This document shows, in pieces, positions 45,860 to 55,699 of a stretch of DNA of 64,000 nt. Position 1 is the first letter of the stretch; the number at the start of each line of letters is the position of its first letter. Origin of the DNA: Eubacterium multiforme (GTDB taxonomy: Bacteria; Bacillota; Clostridia; Clostridiales; Clostridiaceae); assembly GCF_030813415.1 (NCBI RefSeq), contig NZ_JAUSUF010000006.1, forward strand, positions 83,560-147,559, in the 5' to 3' direction. The notes beneath the pieces are model-generated. The model did no database searches, was not told the origin of the DNA, and saw only the letters and a program-made list of their open reading frames with translations. The position numbers and the translations under genes are program-made.

Positions 45860-48487
45860 TTATCTTTTATTTTTAACCTGTGCTTGAGCTGCTGCAAGTC
45901 TTGCAAGTGGCACTCTAAATGGTGAACATGAAACATAGTCTAATCCTATGTTATGGAAAAATTCAACTGATGATGGATCTCCACCATGTTCTCCACATAT
46001 TCCAAGCTTAATATTATTTCTTGTAGCTCTTCCTTTATCTACAGCCATCTTAACTAATTGACCAACACCCTTTTGATCAAGTTTTGCAAATGGATCTTGT
46101 TCATAAATTCCATTTTCATAATATGATGATAAGAACTTACCTGCATCATCTCTTGAGAATCCAAAAGTCATTTGAGTTAAATCATTTGTTCCAAAGGAGA
46201 AGAATTCAGCTTCCTCTGCTATTTCATCTGCTGTAAGTGCAGCTCTTGGAATTTCTATCATTGTACCAACTTTATAATCTATAGTAAATCCTTTTTCTGT
46301 CATTACTTCCTTTGCTGTATTAACAACTATATCTTTAACAAATTTTAATTCCTTAATTTCTCCAATAAGAGGAATCATTATTTCAGGTACTATATCATAA
46401 CCTCTCTCTATATTAACAGCTATTGCAGCTTCAATTATAGCTCTTGTTTGCATTTCTGCAATTTCAGGATAAGTAACTGCAAGACGACATCCTCTATGAC
46501 CCATCATTGGATTAAATTCATGTTTCTCACAAACTGCTAATTTTATCTCTTCAACATCTACATCAAGTTCTTTAGCTAAAGATTCCATATCCTCTTCAGT
46601 ATGAGGTAAGAATTCATGAAGTGGTGGATCTAATAGTCTTATAGTTGCTGGCATTCCTCTAAGTGCTTCATATATTCCTATAAAATCTGCCTTTTGCATT
46701 GGTAATATTTTATTAAGAGCAATTCTTCTATCCTCTTCTGTTTTAGCTATTATCATTTCTCTAACAGCTAATATTCTATCCTCTGCAAAGAACATATGCT
46801 CTGTTCTACAAAGACCAATTCCTTCTGCTCCAAATTCAACTGCTTGTTTAGCATCCCTTGGAGTGTCTGCATTAGTTCTAACCTTTAATTTTCTTATTCC
46901 ATCTACCCATTCCATAAATGTAGCAAAATGTCCTGTTATTTCTGGAGTAACAGTTTTAATTTTTTCTCCATAAATATTACCTGATGTACCATCTATTGAT
47001 ATGAAATCTTCATCAGTATACACTTTTCCATTTACTTCTAATGTTCTATTTTCTTCATTAACTTTTAATTCACCACAGCCTGCAACACAGCAAGTTCCCA
47101 TTCCTCTTGCTACAACAGCTGCATGAGAAGTCATGCCTCCTCTTACAGTTAATATACCTTCTGAAGCTACCATTCCTTCTATATCTTCTGGTGAAGTTTC
47201 AAGTCTAACTAAAACTACCTTTTCTCCATCTGCTGCCCTATCTTTTGCCTCCTCTGCTGTAAAAGCAATTTTACCACAGGCAGCTCCTGGTGAAGCTGGT
47301 AATCCTTTTGCTATTGGATTTGCGCTTTTTAAATCTTCAGCATAAAAAGCTGGATGAAGTAATGTATCTAATTGTTTAGGTTCTACCTTAAGTATTGCCT
47401 CTTCTTTAGTAAGCATTCCTTCTTCAACTAAATCAACAGCTATTTTAAGTGCCGCTTGGGCAGTTCTCTTTCCATTTCTTGTTTGTAAAAAATACAGTTT
47501 ACCTTCTTCTATGGTTATTTCCATATCTTGCATATCTTTGTAATGTTCTTCTAATTTATCAACAATATCAATAAATTCTTTATAAATCTTTGGGTTTTGT
47601 TCTTCTAACTTTCTTATTGGAAGTGGTGTTCTTATTCCAGCAACAACATCTTCACCTTGTGCATTCATTAAATATTCGCCATATATTTCTTTTTCTCCAT
47701 TAGCTGGGTTTCTTGAAAATACTACTCCTGTTCCTGAAGTTTCTCCTTTGTTTCCAAATACCATTTGCTGAACATTTACAGCTGTTCCCCACTCACCTGG
47801 TATATCATTTAATCTTCTATAAACTATAGCTCTTGGATTATTCCATGATCTAAATACAGCTGTTACAGATTCTATTAATTGTTCTCTTGGCTCTTGTGGA
47901 AATTCTTTTCCCATTTCTTTTTTGTATATCATCTTGTATTGACTAACTAATTCTTTTAAATCTTCAGCAGTTAAATCTGTATCAAATTCAACTCCCTTTT
48001 TTTCTTTAATTTCATCAATTTTTGATTCAAACAATCTTTTTTCTATACCCATAACAACATCTGAAAACATTTGAATGAATCTTCTATAAGAATCATAAGC
48101 GAATCTTGGATTATTTGTAAGCTTTGCCATTGCCTCTACAGCTATATCATTTAATCCTAAATTTAATATTGTGTCCATCATACCAGGCATTGAAACTCTT
48201 GCACCTGACCTTACTGAAACAAGTAACGGATTCTCTGTACTTCCAAACTCTTTTCCAGTTTCTTTTTCAAGTTCTCTCATAGCACATTCTATTTCTTTTA
48301 TAATAGAAGATGCTATAACCTTCCCATCTTCATAATACTTATTACAAGCTTCTGTTGTAATAGTAAAACCATGTGGAACTGGAACTCCTAAGTTAGACAT
48401 TTCAGCTAAGTTAGCTCCTTTACCCCCTAAAAGATTTCTCATTGATGCATTTCCTTCTTTAAAAAGGTAAACGTATTTTTTCTCCAT
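45860..48487 (-). CDS. ppdK: Pyruvate, phosphate dikinase
   Basis: The 875-aa enzyme interconverts pyruvate, ATP and phosphate with PEP, AMP and pyrophosphate. It has the N-terminal ATP-grasp domain (GGKGANLAEM, SVRSGARVSMPGMMDT), the swivelling phosphohistidine domain with GGMTSHAAVVARGMG, and the C-terminal PEP/pyruvate barrel (GFSRDDAGKF, GICGEHGGDP). Full length. ATG 48487 follows GGAGGAG. The adjacent CcpN-like regulator 83 bp upstream probably controls it. In clostridia it helps balance PEP and pyruvate. Confidence 0.96.
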   Translation of the reverse strand: MEKKYVYLFKEGNASMRNLLGGKGANLAEMSNLGVPVPHGFTITTEACNKYYEDGKVIASSIIKEIECAMRELEKETGKEFGSTENPLLVSVRSGARVSMPGMMDTILNLGLNDIAVEAMAKLTNNPRFAYDSYRRFIQMFSDVVMGIEKRLFESKIDEIKEKKGVEFDTDLTAEDLKELVSQYKMIYKKEMGKEFPQEPREQLIESVTAVFRSWNNPRAIVYRRLNDIPGEWGTAVNVQQMVFGNKGETSGTGVVFSRNPANGEKEIYGEYLMNAQGEDVVAGIRTPLPIRKLEEQNPKIYKEFIDIVDKLEEHYKDMQDMEITIEEGKLYFLQTRNGKRTAQAALKIAVDLVEEGMLTKEEAILKVEPKQLDTLLHPAFYAEDLKSANPIAKGLPASPGAACGKIAFTAEEAKDRAADGEKVVLVRLETSPEDIEGMVASEGILTVRGGMTSHAAVVARGMGTCCVAGCGELKVNEENRTLEVNGKVYTDEDFISIDGTSGNIYGEKIKTVTPEITGHFATFMEWVDGIRKLKVRTNADTPRDAKQAVEFGAEGIGLCRTEHMFFAEDRILAVREMIIAKTEEDRRIALNKILPMQKADFIGIYEALRGMPATIRLLDPPLHEFLPHTEEDMESLAKELDVDVEEIKLAVCEKHEFNPMMGHRGCRLAVTYPEIAEMQTRAIIEAAIAVNIERGYDIVPEIMIPLIGEIKELKFVKDIVVNTAKEVMTEKGFTIDYKVGTMIEIPRAALTADEIAEEAEFFSFGTNDLTQMTFGFSRDDAGKFLSSYYENGIYEQDPFAKLDQKGVGQLVKMAVDKGRATRNNIKLGICGEHGGDPSSVEFFHNIGLDYVSCSPFRVPLARLAAAQAQVKNKR

Positions 48488-48570
48488 TTTCAATACTCCT
48501 CCGTTCAATACTAATGTTATCTATAACTAACAGGATTTTTTAAAATCACCCTGAAGTCTACACCATTAAA

Positions 48571-49203
48571 TTATTCATTTTCTCCAAGTTTAACAAATAA
48601 TTTTGTAACGTTAGTTTTTGAAACCTTACCCACTATTTTGTATTGTTCTTTATCATCTACCATAATTTTTTCTACGATTGGAATACTGTCTATTTCATGT
48701 TCTATAATTTTTTTTGCTATATCATAAGCAGGATCATCTGGCGTACCACATACTATGTTTGGCATTCTTGTCATTATTACTCCAACTGGAACTCTATGAA
48801 TATCTGTTCCTCCAATAGCAATTTTAAGAAAATCTTTTCTTGAAACTGCTCCTGTTAAAAAGCCCGCATTTTCAACGAATAATGTACCAACATCATTTAA
48901 AAACAGGTATACGATTGCATCATATACTGTTGTTGATTCATTAACTATTGATGGTTTTGACATTATATTACAAACCTTAATTTCATTTATATATTCATGA
49001 ACCAAACTACTTTTGGGTTTATTTGAATATATATATCCAACCTTTGGTCTAGCATCTAATGTACCTATCATTGTTAAAATCGCAAGGTCTGCTCTAAGTG
49101 CTGCCCTAGTTACTCCAAGCTTTTCAGCCAAACATTCACTAGTTATCGGCTGTCCTTCCTTAACTAATCTAATTATTTCTTCTTGCCTATCTGACAATTT
49201 CAA
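48571..49203 (-). CDS. CcpN/YqzB-type HTH-CBS regulator
   Basis: A 210-aa protein with an N-terminal winged helix-turn-helix (LSDRQEEIIRLVKEGQPITS to about residue 60) and two CBS domains (about 75-205). This is the CcpN/YqzB family; CcpN in Bacillus represses gluconeogenic genes and senses energy state. Next to ppdK, it most likely regulates PEP metabolism. The start is TTG 49203, with AGAGGGATTAG upstream; a start 24 bases further up has no site. Confidence 0.85.
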   Translation of the reverse strand: MKLSDRQEEIIRLVKEGQPITSECLAEKLGVTRAALRADLAILTMIGTLDARPKVGYIYSNKPKSSLVHEYINEIKVCNIMSKPSIVNESTTVYDAIVYLFLNDVGTLFVENAGFLTGAVSRKDFLKIAIGGTDIHRVPVGVIMTRMPNIVCGTPDDPAYDIAKKIIEHEIDSIPIVEKIMVDDKEQYKIVGKVSKTNVTKLFVKLGENE

Positions 49204-49279
49204 AACTAATCCCTCTTTCCAAAACAAGGATAATTATTTGCTAAAATTTTTCTTTGTAGGTTTATTATAGCACACTTTT

Positions 49280-49351
49280 TATATGTAGTATACTATTAAT
49301 TGAATTTTTTCATATAAAGTATACTGCATATATTTATATGTGCTATACTAT
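49280..49351. promoter_or_regulatory. Three CcpN-like operator repeats
   Basis: TATATGTAGTATACTAT (49280-49296), CATATAAAGTATACTGC (49311-49327) and TATATGTGCTATACTAT (49335-49351) are related repeats upstream of the CcpN-like gene. The third contains TGTGCTATACT, an exact match to the CcpN consensus I recall, TRTGHYATAYW; the others are near matches. The remainder of the 316-bp gap to 49521 shows nothing else. Confidence 0.6.
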
Positions 49352-49520
49352 TTAATTCTAACCATATTTTTTATTATTTAAACTATATTTTAATTATAAA
49401 GACATATTAAACAATACGCTATCTTACATTTATTCCAAATTTTAACAAATATTACATTTATCTCTTGCTATATCATTTTATCTCTTCTACATATATGTTT
49501 TTCTTGATTTTTCTTCCAAT

Positions 49521-50144
49521 TTATTCCTTATCATCAAAATTTACAGTATATGTATATACAGTCTCATCACCGCCATAAACTTTTTGTTTATTTGTTTTCT
49601 TATTTTTTAAATCATTTTTTTTGTTATTTATTTTTTCTTTTACCATTCCTGCAACTTCCTGTGCTTTACCTTTAACTTCAACTGCAGCCTTTTCAATATA
49701 TTTATTTACTACCTCTACAGAACCATCACACTTTGTAATTTCTATAGTTAATTTTGTAGCAACTGCTGCAATTACTCCAAAAGCTAAAATAGGTGGCATA
49801 ATAACTGCTATAACAGTTGCAGCTATTCCAGCATTTACAGGAACATCTACTAAAACAGAATCATCTTTTTTAATTTTTATTCTGCTTACGTTGCCTTTTT
49901 CTATTATATCTTTAAGCCAAGCTTTAAGTTCTGCTATTGTTTCCGAAGCTTTACATTCTTTATCTTCATTACATTTTTTTGAAGATTCTTCTTCTGCAAA
50001 TGGAACTACAACATTATTTTCTATATATATTAATGCTTCTAATAAATCTCCATCATTAATTTCTAAAGCTTTTTTAGCCATTTCATAGCTAACTCCAGTT
50101 CTTTCTCTTATTTGATCAACTTTTTCTAAAGTAATTTCTTTCAT
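49521..50144 (-). CDS. UBA/EF-Ts-N-like domain fused to DUF4342
   Basis: The 207-aa protein has an N-terminal UBA-like three-helix unit (EKVDQIRERTGVSYEMAKKA, residues 5-45) as in EF-Ts and NAC, a linker and a DUF4342 domain (about 70-150) with a glycine/alanine-rich hydrophobic stretch IAATVIAVIMPPILAFGVIA, then a Lys-rich C-terminus. Membrane association is possible. Function unknown. It abuts the recO start by 6 bp, upstream in the same operon direction. Confidence 0.72.
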   Translation of the reverse strand: MKEITLEKVDQIRERTGVSYEMAKKALEINDGDLLEALIYIENNVVVPFAEEESSKKCNEDKECKASETIAELKAWLKDIIEKGNVSRIKIKKDDSVLVDVPVNAGIAATVIAVIMPPILAFGVIAAVATKLTIEITKCDGSVEVVNKYIEKAAVEVKGKAQEVAGMVKEKINNKKNDLKNKKTNKQKVYGGDETVYTYTVNFDDKE

Positions 50145-50150
50145 AAATCA

Positions 50151-50900
50151 TCACTCCTTTAAATAACTTAACATTTCTAAACTCTTTGGTTTTTTTGAAT
50201 AATTTGAAGAAATTATAAATGTTGTAACTCTCTCTATTTCCTTTTTTATATCCTTTGACAAATTAAGCCTAAATATTTTGTCAGAATTTGTATTAATTAA
50301 AAATTTCAAGGCATTATATGCACCTTTTGATATATGAAGTCCTTGTACTTTATTGCATTCTTCACATACTCCTCCAAAATTAGATAAACTTATATAATTT
50401 GAAACATTAATCTTTTTTTTGCAACTAACACAATGATCTAATACAATACCATATCCTGTAGCTTTTAAAAGTTTTAATTCAAAGGATCTAATAAGTAATT
50501 CATAATCTATAGCATCAGTATCTAAAAGATATAATGTGGTTATAAATTCTTTATATAGCCATCTATTACTTTCACCTTCCATTAATGCTATATCAATAAG
50601 CTCACATAAATACGATGAATATGTAAGCTTATCTAAGTTACTCATAAGACCTTGAAAAGAACTAATTATTTTACCTTCTTGAAGATTAGATAAATTTTTA
50701 CCTTTAAAAATCATATAATCTCCATAACAAAGAGGAAGGGTTATTGCAAAGAGCTTACTTTTGTTTCTCTTTGCTCCTCTTGCTATAGCAGTAACTTTTC
50801 CTAGTTTTTCTGTATACATCCAAACTAACTTATCATTTTCTTTATAGTCTTGTGTTTTTATAACTACACCATTTGTTTTTATTAAGGTCAATTTACACAA
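50151..50900 (-). CDS. recO: DNA repair protein RecO
   Basis: The 249-aa recombination mediator has an N-terminal OB fold (GVVIKTQDYKENDKLVWMYT) and a C-terminal zinc-binding helical domain with CVSC and CEEC. It helps load RecA on single-stranded DNA. Next to era as in most Firmicutes. Confidence 0.93.
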   Translation of the reverse strand: MCKLTLIKTNGVVIKTQDYKENDKLVWMYTEKLGKVTAIARGAKRNKSKLFAITLPLCYGDYMIFKGKNLSNLQEGKIISSFQGLMSNLDKLTYSSYLCELIDIALMEGESNRWLYKEFITTLYLLDTDAIDYELLIRSFELKLLKATGYGIVLDHCVSCKKKINVSNYISLSNFGGVCEECNKVQGLHISKGAYNALKFLINTNSDKIFRLNLSKDIKKEIERVTTFIISSNYSKKPKSLEMLSYLKE

Positions 50901-50909
50901 CTCCCAAAA

Positions 50910-51800
50910 CTATTTAAGCTTTTTATAACCTAGCTCTTTTAATAATGTTTGGTTATCTCTCCATTCTTTTCTAACCTTAACCCATATTTTTATATTAACT
51001 TTACTTCTTAGGAATCTTTCTAATTCATATCTTGAAGCTTCACCTATTTTCTTTAAAGACTGACCATTTTTACCTATTATTATTCCTTTATGTGAATCTT
51101 TTTCACATATTAAATCAACTTCTATATGATATGTTCCATTTTCCTTTTGTTTCATTTGGATTACATCAACTGCAATTCCATGTGGAACTTCATCTCTTAA
51201 AGTTCTAAGTGCCTTTTCTCTAACTATTTCTGATACAACAAATCTTTCTTGAACATCTGTTATCATATCTTCTGGATAATATTTAGGTCCTTCTGGTAAT
51301 TCTTTAACCATTAATTTTAATAATTCATCTACATTCTTACCCTTTAAGGCTGATATTGGAATTATTTCTTTAAAGTTAAATTCTTTTGAAAAGTCTATAA
51401 GGCTTTTTGCTACAACATCTTGTGTAAATTCATCTACTTTATTTAACACTAAAAATACTGGAGCATTTTTTGATTTTAATGATTCTAATATGAATTTGTC
51501 TCCTCTTCCTATTTCTTCTCCTGGATTAGTTAAGAAAAGAATTAAGTCAACATCTTTAGTTGAATCCTTTGCTGAGTTAACCATATATTCTCCTAGCTTG
51601 TGCTTTGGTTTATGTATACCTGGTGTGTCAACAAATATCATTTGATAATCATCTGTTGTTAATATTGTTTGAATATTATTTCTTGTTGTTTGTGGTTTGT
51701 TTGAAACTATTGAAAGTTTTTCCCCCATTATATAATTCATTAATGTAGATTTTCCTACATTTGGTCTTCCTACTATTGATATAAATCCTGATTTAAACAT
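50910..51800 (-). CDS. era: GTPase Era
   Basis: The 296-aa GTPase binds 16S rRNA in small-subunit assembly. [30 protein letters not shown] and the C-terminal KH domain ([20 protein letters not shown]) are present. RBS AGGAGGAAAC before ATG 51800. Confidence 0.96.
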   Translation of the reverse strand: MFKSGFISIVGRPNVGKSTLMNYIMGEKLSIVSNKPQTTRNNIQTILTTDDYQMIFVDTPGIHKPKHKLGEYMVNSAKDSTKDVDLILFLTNPGEEIGRGDKFILESLKSKNAPVFLVLNKVDEFTQDVVAKSLIDFSKEFNFKEIIPISALKGKNVDELLKLMVKELPEGPKYYPEDMITDVQERFVVSEIVREKALRTLRDEVPHGIAVDVIQMKQKENGTYHIEVDLICEKDSHKGIIIGKNGQSLKKIGEASRYELERFLRSKVNIKIWVKVRKEWRDNQTLLKELGYKKLK

Positions 51801-51811
51801 GTTTCCTCCTG

Positions 51812-52210
51812 TTACTCTAAATCTTTCTTTGTGAAAAATCCAGGCATTATTTCTTCTAAAGTTTTTTCTATATAGTCATTTTCATTTTTTATAATATAAA
51901 TTTTCATATCTTTACTATCTGCAAATTCTGTAATTACTTGCCTACAAATACCACATGGGTAAGTGTAATTATTAGTATCTCCAATAAGTGCTAGTTCCTT
52001 TAACACTCTATTTCCCTTTGATACGCCATTAAATATTGCTGTCCTCTCTGCACAGTTTGTTGCTCCATAAGATGCATTTTCAATATTACATCCAGTATAT
52101 ATATTATTATCTTCAAAAAGTGCGGCTGCTCCAACTTTAAAATTTGAATAGGGACAATAGGCTTTTTCCCTTGCATTAATAGCCTCTTTTATTAATTTCT
52201 TATTTACCAT
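51812..52210 (-). CDS. cdd: Cytidine deaminase
   Basis: The 132-aa homotetrameric-type enzyme deaminates cytidine. CAERTAIF (catalytic Glu) and PCGICRQVI with the zinc cysteines are intact. ATG 52210 is preferred to an upstream ATG for its GAGGGATG site. It lies between era and dgkA in the conserved cluster. Confidence 0.94.
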   Translation of the reverse strand: MVNKKLIKEAINAREKAYCPYSNFKVGAAALFEDNNIYTGCNIENASYGATNCAERTAIFNGVSKGNRVLKELALIGDTNNYTYPCGICRQVITEFADSKDMKIYIIKNENDYIEKTLEEIMPGFFTKKDLE

Positions 52211-52309
52211 ATATACATCCCTCATTTCTAAATTGTATAATCTATTTCTTATTGCGTGGTATTTATTATAACACTAATACCTTATTTAAAAAAGTTATAT
52301 GTTAAAGCT

Positions 52310-53011
52310 TCAAATCTTAAATAATACAAAAATAAATAAAGTTATTAATATTCCAAATAAAGCTCCTACAATTACTTCAAAAGTAGAATGAACTTCTGAA
52401 TCTACTCTGCTTTGTGCTGTAATAATAGCCATTAAAAAGCTAAGCATAATACATATAGGTTCTTCTGTTATTAATGATATTGCTGTTGCTATTGAAAAAG
52501 CTAATGCACTATGTCCACTTGGCATTCCACCCTTTAGTGGAGTACCTTCTCCAAATATTGCTTTTACTATTATTGTAGCTATTGATACAAATACTAAAAC
52601 AATAAATATAGTGTGAGGTTCTGATGTTTTTATTTTATGAAGCAATATAAGTGATAAATCTGATAGTTTATCCCAAAATATAATATACCCAACAACAACC
52701 GCATTTATAGCTGTTAAAAGAACTGCTCCAGCTGCAACATTTTTAGCTATTTTAGCTAAAGGATGATAATAATTAGTGTTCATATCAACAACAGCCTCTA
52801 TAGCAGTATTTAAAAGTTCTGCACCTATTACCATAGTTATTGTTATAGCAAGTATTAAAAACTCATTTCTAGATACATCAAAGCAAAGACATGCAATTAA
52901 AACAAGTAATGTAACTACCATGTGTATCTTCATATTTCTCTGTGTTCTAACTGTATATATAATTCCATCTATGGCATTATTAAAGCTATCAACTAATTTC
53001 TTTAATTTCAT
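52310..53011 (-). CDS. dgkA: Undecaprenol/diacylglycerol kinase fused to a PAP2 phosphatase
   Basis: A 233-aa fusion. Residues 1-120 are a DgkA-type lipid kinase (AELLNTAIEAVVDMNT, with catalytic Glu65/Glu72 region, three membrane helices). Residues about 130-233 are a PAP2-superfamily phosphatase core with GGMPSGHSALAF (164-167) and SRVDSEVH (Ser201, Arg202, His208). The kinase phosphorylates lipid alcohol, while PAP2 proteins remove phosphate from lipids such as undecaprenyl pyrophosphate, so the two parts act on the same carrier pool. The usual first PAP2 motif KxxxxxxRP is weak. ATG 53011 follows AAGGGTGG. Confidence 0.88.
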   Translation of the reverse strand: MKLKKLVDSFNNAIDGIIYTVRTQRNMKIHMVVTLLVLIACLCFDVSRNEFLILAITITMVIGAELLNTAIEAVVDMNTNYYHPLAKIAKNVAAGAVLLTAINAVVVGYIIFWDKLSDLSLILLHKIKTSEPHTIFIVLVFVSIATIIVKAIFGEGTPLKGGMPSGHSALAFSIATAISLITEEPICIMLSFLMAIITAQSRVDSEVHSTFEVIVGALFGILITLFIFVLFKI

Positions 53012-53030
53012 AAAAACCACCCTTATGTTT

Positions 53031-53531
53031 TTATCTTGTAATATTTAATTTAGAAAGTATTTCCTCTTCTCTTTTTCTCATTACCTTTTTATCTAAATCT
53101 TCCATATGATCATATCCTAAAAGATGTAATACTGAATGAACAACTAAATAAGATGCTTCCCTTTCAAATGAATGATTATATTCTTTACTTTGTTCTAATG
53201 CTCTTTCAAGAGATAATACTATATCACCTAAAACTAATTCTTCTCCATCCATAAAGGTTACATCAAAACTTTTATTTTTATAAAGTTCTTTAAATACCTT
53301 TTTATATTCATAATCAAGCATTGGGAAAGAAAGTACATCTGTAGCTCTATCTATTCCTCTTGTTTCATTATTTATCTCCTTTATTTCTTCATTATCAACA
53401 AAAATCATTGATATTTCAGAAGGAATTAAAACTTCTTCTTCTTTTAATGCAAATTCTATAACTTCTTTTAAATTTTCAGTAAATTTTTCTGAAGCTTCTA
53501 TTTTATTTTGTCTATTATCTACATAAATCAT
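53031..53531 (-). CDS. ybeY: Endoribonuclease YbeY
   Basis: The 166-aa metal-dependent RNase is used in 16S rRNA maturation and ribosome quality control. [18 protein letters not shown] carries the three metal-binding histidines. Two bases or so from the next gene in the cluster order. Confidence 0.95.
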   Translation of the reverse strand: MIYVDNRQNKIEASEKFTENLKEVIEFALKEEEVLIPSEISMIFVDNEEIKEINNETRGIDRATDVLSFPMLDYEYKKVFKELYKNKSFDVTFMDGEELVLGDIVLSLERALEQSKEYNHSFEREASYLVVHSVLHLLGYDHMEDLDKKVMRKREEEILSKLNITR

Positions 53532-53567
53532 TAAAATTCTCCTTAACTATTATTTAAATTAAATTAT

Positions 53568-53586
53568 GGGGAGTTTTTTTCTCCCC
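53568..53586. terminator. Short GGGGAG/CTCCCC hairpin between pgpH and ybeY
   Basis: A 6-bp GC-rich stem with a 7-T loop (plus strand) lies between two genes of the same operon. It may trim or attenuate the transcript rather than end it. Weak as a terminator. Confidence 0.5.
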
Positions 53587-53593
53587 ATATACT

Positions 53594-55669
53594 CTAACCT
53601 TCTTTAACCTTTTTCTCTGTTGGATACTCTATTCTTTGATGATAGATTCCAAGTAATGCTTTAAGAAAACACTTCCTTATCTTTTCTAAATCCTTTAATG
53701 TTAAATCACAGTTATCAAGCTGTCCTGAATAAAGTTTATCCTTAATAATATTATTTACCATTTCCTCAATTTTACCCTTAGTAGGTTCAGAAATTGATCT
53801 TACTGCTGCTTCAACACTATCTGCAAGCATTATTATTCCTGCTTCTTTACTACTTGGAATTGGTCCTGGATATTTAAAATCTTCCTCTTTAACATCCTCT
53901 GGATTTTCTGCATTATTTTTCATTGTATAATAAAAATATTTAACTAATGTTGTTCCATGATGTTGTTCTATAATATCTTTAATTACCTCTGGAAGATTAT
54001 ATTCCTTTGCAAGTTCCACTCCATCTTTAACATGGGATGTTATTATAAGTGTACTTAAATTAGGGGTTATTTTATCATGAGGATTTTCTTTTCCTATTTG
54101 ATTTTCTCCAAAAAAGTATGGTCTTTTTGTTTTACCAACATCGTGAAAATATGCTCCTACTCTTGCAATTACAGGATTTGCATTAATTTCTTCAGCTGCC
54201 ATTTCAGCAAGATTTGCAACTAACATACTATGATGATAAGTACCTGGTGCTTCCATTAAAAGTTTCTTTAATAATGGATTGTTTGGATTTGATATTTCAA
54301 GTAACTTTAACGTTGTTACAACATCAAAACTTGACTCTAAAAATGGTAGTACTCCAATTGCAAGTATTGCTGAAAAAATAACACCAACAGCTGCAAGTAA
54401 GCTAACTATCATTATTTCTTTTAAATTATTTGAAAGTAAAACCCCTGTTGTAAAGGTTAAAAGAGCACTCATTACCATTAATGAAATAGAGGAATAAAAT
54501 ATATCATTTCTCTGCTGCATCTTTCTAAGTCCTGTTGCACCAAGTATTGCATTTAATATTCCAACTAAAATAATTTGAGGATTAAAATTAACTAAAGCCC
54601 CTATTATAATTACATTTATACTACATACAACAAGAGATAATTTATAATCTATAAGAAGTGCTATAAGTATTGGTGCACAAGCAAGTGGAATAACAAAAGG
54701 GGATAATCCTCCTATAACCCTTGCTAAAATAAAACTAAATATGTTTATAATATTAATTAATATTATAAGCTTTGTATTTTTAAATACTTTTTTATGATTT
54801 TTTGCAATATAAATGTATTGTGTAAAAAATACTATTAATGTAAATAGTGCAAGTACAGTATAAAGTATTAAAAATGAAGTCCCACCACTTTGATCTAAAA
54901 GTCCTAAATCCTTAAGTACAGCTATTTGCTCTGCTGTAACTGGTTCTCCTTCACTTACAATAGTTTGATTCTTTTTAATTATTACTTTAGGTACATTTCT
55001 TTGTACTTCTTTAATAAGTTCCTCTGTTTTTTCTTTGTCATAGAAAAAATTTGGTTTTAATTCTGGAATAACAAGTTTTTTAAGAACCTTCTTTGTATTA
55101 AATGAAGTATTAATATCATTTATTCTCTTTTCAGCTAAAGTAGTAGCCTTTTTTATGCTTTTCTCATTTCCATCTTCTATATTATTTTGATAGACTTCTT
55201 TTATGATTCCATTTACTTCAAATTTTATATCATTTAATGAATTTTGTGATAATGTTAATAGTTGCTTATAATCCCCTTCATTTAAGTTTGGATTATTAAG
55301 TTTCATAAGATCTTTTAACTTTTCTTTATTGTCTTCAACTGTAGTATTTAAATTTATTACTTTATTTAATACATCATCAACATTTTTTTCTGCTTCATTT
55401 TCCACTTCACCCTTTAATGTATAAGGCTTATCTATTTTATCCGTGGCTTCTTTTATTCTCTCTTGAGTTGCAAGTTCATTAACAGTATCTCTTGGAGCCT
55501 TTATATCAACTCTTGCAATATCCCCTTCTTTTAAATCATATTGTTTAGGAGCTACTGCTGTTATAAGCAATATATATGTTATTAAAATAGTAATTGTATT
55601 AATTAAAAATCTTATATATTTCTCTTTAGGTTTAATATCAATCTTTTCTCTCTTTAGCAAGTTTACCAC
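53594..55669 (-). CDS. pgpH: 7TM-HD cyclic-di-AMP phosphodiesterase PgpH
   Basis: The 691-aa protein has a long extracytoplasmic 7TMR-HDED region (about 45-270), seven membrane helices (about 275-470) and a cytoplasmic HD domain with HSMLVANLAEMAAEE and YFHDVGKTKRPYFFGEN and IEQHHGTTLVKYF. It hydrolyses c-di-AMP in related bacteria. It is normally next to phoH, which is absent here: yqfD lies 30 bp upstream. Confidence 0.93.
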   Translation of the reverse strand: MVNLLKREKIDIKPKEKYIRFLINTITILITYILLITAVAPKQYDLKEGDIARVDIKAPRDTVNELATQERIKEATDKIDKPYTLKGEVENEAEKNVDDVLNKVINLNTTVEDNKEKLKDLMKLNNPNLNEGDYKQLLTLSQNSLNDIKFEVNGIIKEVYQNNIEDGNEKSIKKATTLAEKRINDINTSFNTKKVLKKLVIPELKPNFFYDKEKTEELIKEVQRNVPKVIIKKNQTIVSEGEPVTAEQIAVLKDLGLLDQSGGTSFLILYTVLALFTLIVFFTQYIYIAKNHKKVFKNTKLIILINIINIFSFILARVIGGLSPFVIPLACAPILIALLIDYKLSLVVCSINVIIIGALVNFNPQIILVGILNAILGATGLRKMQQRNDIFYSSISLMVMSALLTFTTGVLLSNNLKEIMIVSLLAAVGVIFSAILAIGVLPFLESSFDVVTTLKLLEISNPNNPLLKKLLMEAPGTYHHSMLVANLAEMAAEEINANPVIARVGAYFHDVGKTKRPYFFGENQIGKENPHDKITPNLSTLIITSHVKDGVELAKEYNLPEVIKDIIEQHHGTTLVKYFYYTMKNNAENPEDVKEEDFKYPGPIPSSKEAGIIMLADSVEAAVRSISEPTKGKIEEMVNNIIKDKLYSGQLDNCDLTLKDLEKIRKCFLKALLGIYHQRIEYPTEKKVKEG

Positions 55670-55699
55670 CTTCTTATCAACTAATATCTAGCATTATGC

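Noticed and set aside
49621..50088. 155-codon frame antisense to the DUF4342 gene
   Set aside because: No ribosome binding site; a shadow of codon bias in the real gene.
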